A stretch of 9,158 nucleotides of DNA from Leucothrix mucor (lineage in GTDB: Bacteria > Pseudomonadota > Gammaproteobacteria > Thiotrichales > Thiotrichaceae): NCBI GenBank assembly GCA_015662325.1, contig DQUJ01000013.1, positions 1-9,158 on the forward strand. Direction: 5' to 3'. Position numbers and translations under genes: made by a program. This document shows, piece after piece, positions 7,959-9,158 of this stretch (positions within the stretch are counted from its first letter, which is position 1; every line of letters starts with the position of its first letter). Below the pieces are notes generated by a model, which did not search any database, was not told the DNA's origin, and worked only from the letters and a program-made list of their open reading frames with translations.

Positions 7959-7996
7959 GCCTTATTAGCAGTATAAATAAACTAAGGTATATGACA

Positions 7997-8941
7997 ATGA
8001 AAAAAACTATGCTTCTTTTAGTGACAGTTGTACTTTTTATTGTGGGTTGCGGTAGTTCTTCTTCAAACCCTTCAAATCCCAAAACTGAATATGATAAAAT
8101 AGGGCAGTATGCCAGTTCAGTGAAGCTTTATAATGATAAAGAGGCTTTGGATAAATACATTGTTTATTCTCCAGAAGGACACCTCGCTAATGCTCCTATC
8201 GTGTTATTTCTCCCGGGTGGAAATGTAGACATAAATGATTACAAAGGCTTGATGGCGTTTATCGCTTCACACGGCTATTTTGTTATTGGTACAACCGTGA
8301 GTAATGAATACTCATCGTATTCCAGTAATATTGCTTTTGATAAAGCGCTGGCGTTAGCCCAAAGTGCTCATCCAGAGATGGATTTTTCAAAGCTTGCTGT
8401 GATGGGGCATTCTCAAGGTGGTGGCGTTGCGTTTCCTGTTATGAAGCACTTTCTTGATGCTGGTAATATTGGAAATGATAAGAATATTGTTATATCTGTT
8501 GATGGGTGGTTTGCCTTTGGTATGGATCAACAAGATTTGCGTGGCTTAAATACAATGGCGTCTTATGTGCAGTTTGGTGGCTACAGTGGTACGGGAACGG
8601 ATGCTCGAATTTCTCTTTCAATATCAAATCTTATTAATGATTCCAATGAAAAAGCCTATTTGATTCTCGATGATGATACGCCGCATATGTACGCAAAAGG
8701 TGATTTGAATGCACTTGTAGCAAGAAAGGACTTATTAAAGCCTATCATTGCTTTATTGGATTACAAACTTAAAGGGGATACCAATGCTAAAGAGTTTGTT
8801 TTTAAAGGTTATGCTGATACGATCCAAAAAATAAATACAGCGCTTTTACCCATTGGAAGAAGCTGCAGAGGGGATAATTACAATGCCAAGGCTACTATCA
8901 GTCAGAATGATATAGAGTACTGTCATCCAGAACGCTATTAA
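7997..8941 (+). CDS. Lipoprotein alpha/beta-hydrolase, possible secreted esterase
   Basis: A predicted lipid-anchored serine hydrolase. From the ATG at 7997 the protein begins MKKTMLLL and has a lipobox FIVGC, with the lipidated Cys 18 residues in. The ATG at 7991 is only three bases from the AAGG ribosome site (7984-7987), while 7997 is nine bases away, so 7997 is preferred; residue numbers below count from 7991. A Ser/Asn-rich spacer follows, then an alpha/beta-hydrolase fold: oxyanion region FLPGGN (74-78), nucleophile elbow GHSQGGG with Ser141, likely Asp204 in GTGTDAR and likely His232 in DDTPHMYAKG. Cys292 and Cys311 near the C-terminus could form a disulfide. The layout resembles the dienelactone hydrolase and cutinase/PETase-like superfamily, but the substrate is unknown. 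The gene stands alone behind an FNR-type box. Confidence 0.8.
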   Translation: MKKTMLLLVTVVLFIVGCGSSSSNPSNPKTEYDKIGQYASSVKLYNDKEALDKYIVYSPEGHLANAPIVLFLPGGNVDINDYKGLMAFIASHGYFVIGTTVSNEYSSYSSNIAFDKALALAQSAHPEMDFSKLAVMGHSQGGGVAFPVMKHFLDAGNIGNDKNIVISVDGWFAFGMDQQDLRGLNTMASYVQFGGYSGTGTDARISLSISNLINDSNEKAYLILDDDTPHMYAKGDLNALVARKDLLKPIIALLDYKLKGDTNAKEFVFKGYADTIQKINTALLPIGRSCRGDNYNAKATISQNDIEYCHPERY

Positions 8942-9046
8942 TGAATGTGCGCTATAGAATCTCTGCATTATGAGCTTCGTTTCAAAACGAGATAAGCTGT
9001 ATACGTTGGATAGCCATAGCGTCTCCGATATAATCATGATTTGTCT

Positions 9047-9158
9047 TTAAGCACGATACAAAGGGATTTCAACCTTATCACGCGCCTCTTTCCCTAATAA
9101 TACTTCGATTAACGCCAATGCAAAATCCATTGCTGTACCAGCAGGGCTGCGAGAGGTA
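9047..9158 (-). CDS. DJ-1/PfpI family protein (YajL-like), C-terminal part
   Basis: Only the last 37 codons are in the window; the gene continues past the right edge. The visible end contains TSRSPAGTAMDFALALIEVL and then GKEARDKVEIPLYRA and a TAA stop. This matches the C-terminal TSRGPGTA-xxFAL and LxGKE pattern of the DJ-1 family members YajL/ThiJ, cytoplasmic proteins tied to oxidative and electrophile stress. The catalytic cysteine lies outside the window, so activity cannot be judged. It converges on the hydrolase gene with about 105 bases between them. No clear terminator serves either gene there. Confidence 0.8.
   Translation of the reverse strand, partial: TSRSPAGTAMDFALALIEVLLGKEARDKVEIPLYRA

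Noticed and set aside
7972..7978. TATAAAT as the -10 of the hydrolase gene
   Set aside because: Transcription would start at about the ribosome site (7984-7987), and no -35 lies at the right distance. TAATAT further upstream fits the FNR box better.
8973..8998. Hairpin AGCTT-CGTT...AACG-AAGCT as a terminator after the hydrolase gene
   Set aside because: The stem is interrupted by a four-base bulge and no T run follows on either strand.

Overview
This window looks like chromosomal DNA from an AT-rich gammaproteobacterium. The evidence is a long DsbD, an FxsA-groES-groEL cluster of the gammaproteobacterial type, a GroEL close to that of E. coli (Asp52, Asp87 and Asp398 fall at identical residue numbers), an RpoH-like heat-shock promoter and a YajL/DJ-1 family gene. 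A CIRCE operator implies an HrcA repressor, which enteric bacteria lack, so a non-enteric lineage is more likely. The genus cannot be named from sequence alone.

Layout. Bases 1-149 carry no convincing gene, only an AT-rich inverted repeat and a short motif that recurs on the other side of dsbD. Bases 150-2633 (minus) encode DsbD, the inner-membrane reductant transporter for the periplasm, with a duplicated N-terminal periplasmic domain. Divergent from it, 2858-4858 (plus) encodes a membrane PAS-GGDEF-EAL cyclic-di-GMP enzyme that ends at a strong intrinsic terminator. A new promoter then drives fxsA (4994-5542). Three bases after the fxsA stop begins an overlapping sigma32/sigma70-type promoter with a CIRCE operator at the transcription start, then a roughly 150-base structured leader, groES (5726-6019) and groEL (6071-7714). 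The groEL 3' region holds a small hairpin, a 130-bp imperfect palindromic element and then a clear terminator. Next comes a perfect FNR/Anr-type box upstream of a lipoprotein alpha/beta-hydrolase gene (7997-8941). The window closes with the 3' end of a minus-strand DJ-1/YajL family gene (9047-9158).

How the genes relate. Most have housekeeping or stress roles: periplasmic disulfide reduction (DsbD), cytoplasmic folding (GroES/GroEL), a membrane protein often next to groESL (FxsA) and a DJ-1 family stress protein. The cyclic-di-GMP gene and the hydrolase are separate transcription units with their own signals. I see no defence, mobile or biosynthetic system that is clearly new. The points most worth checking are the palindromic element in the groESL 3' region, the FNR-type box before the hydrolase, the layered groESL control region and the duplicated DsbD sensor domain.
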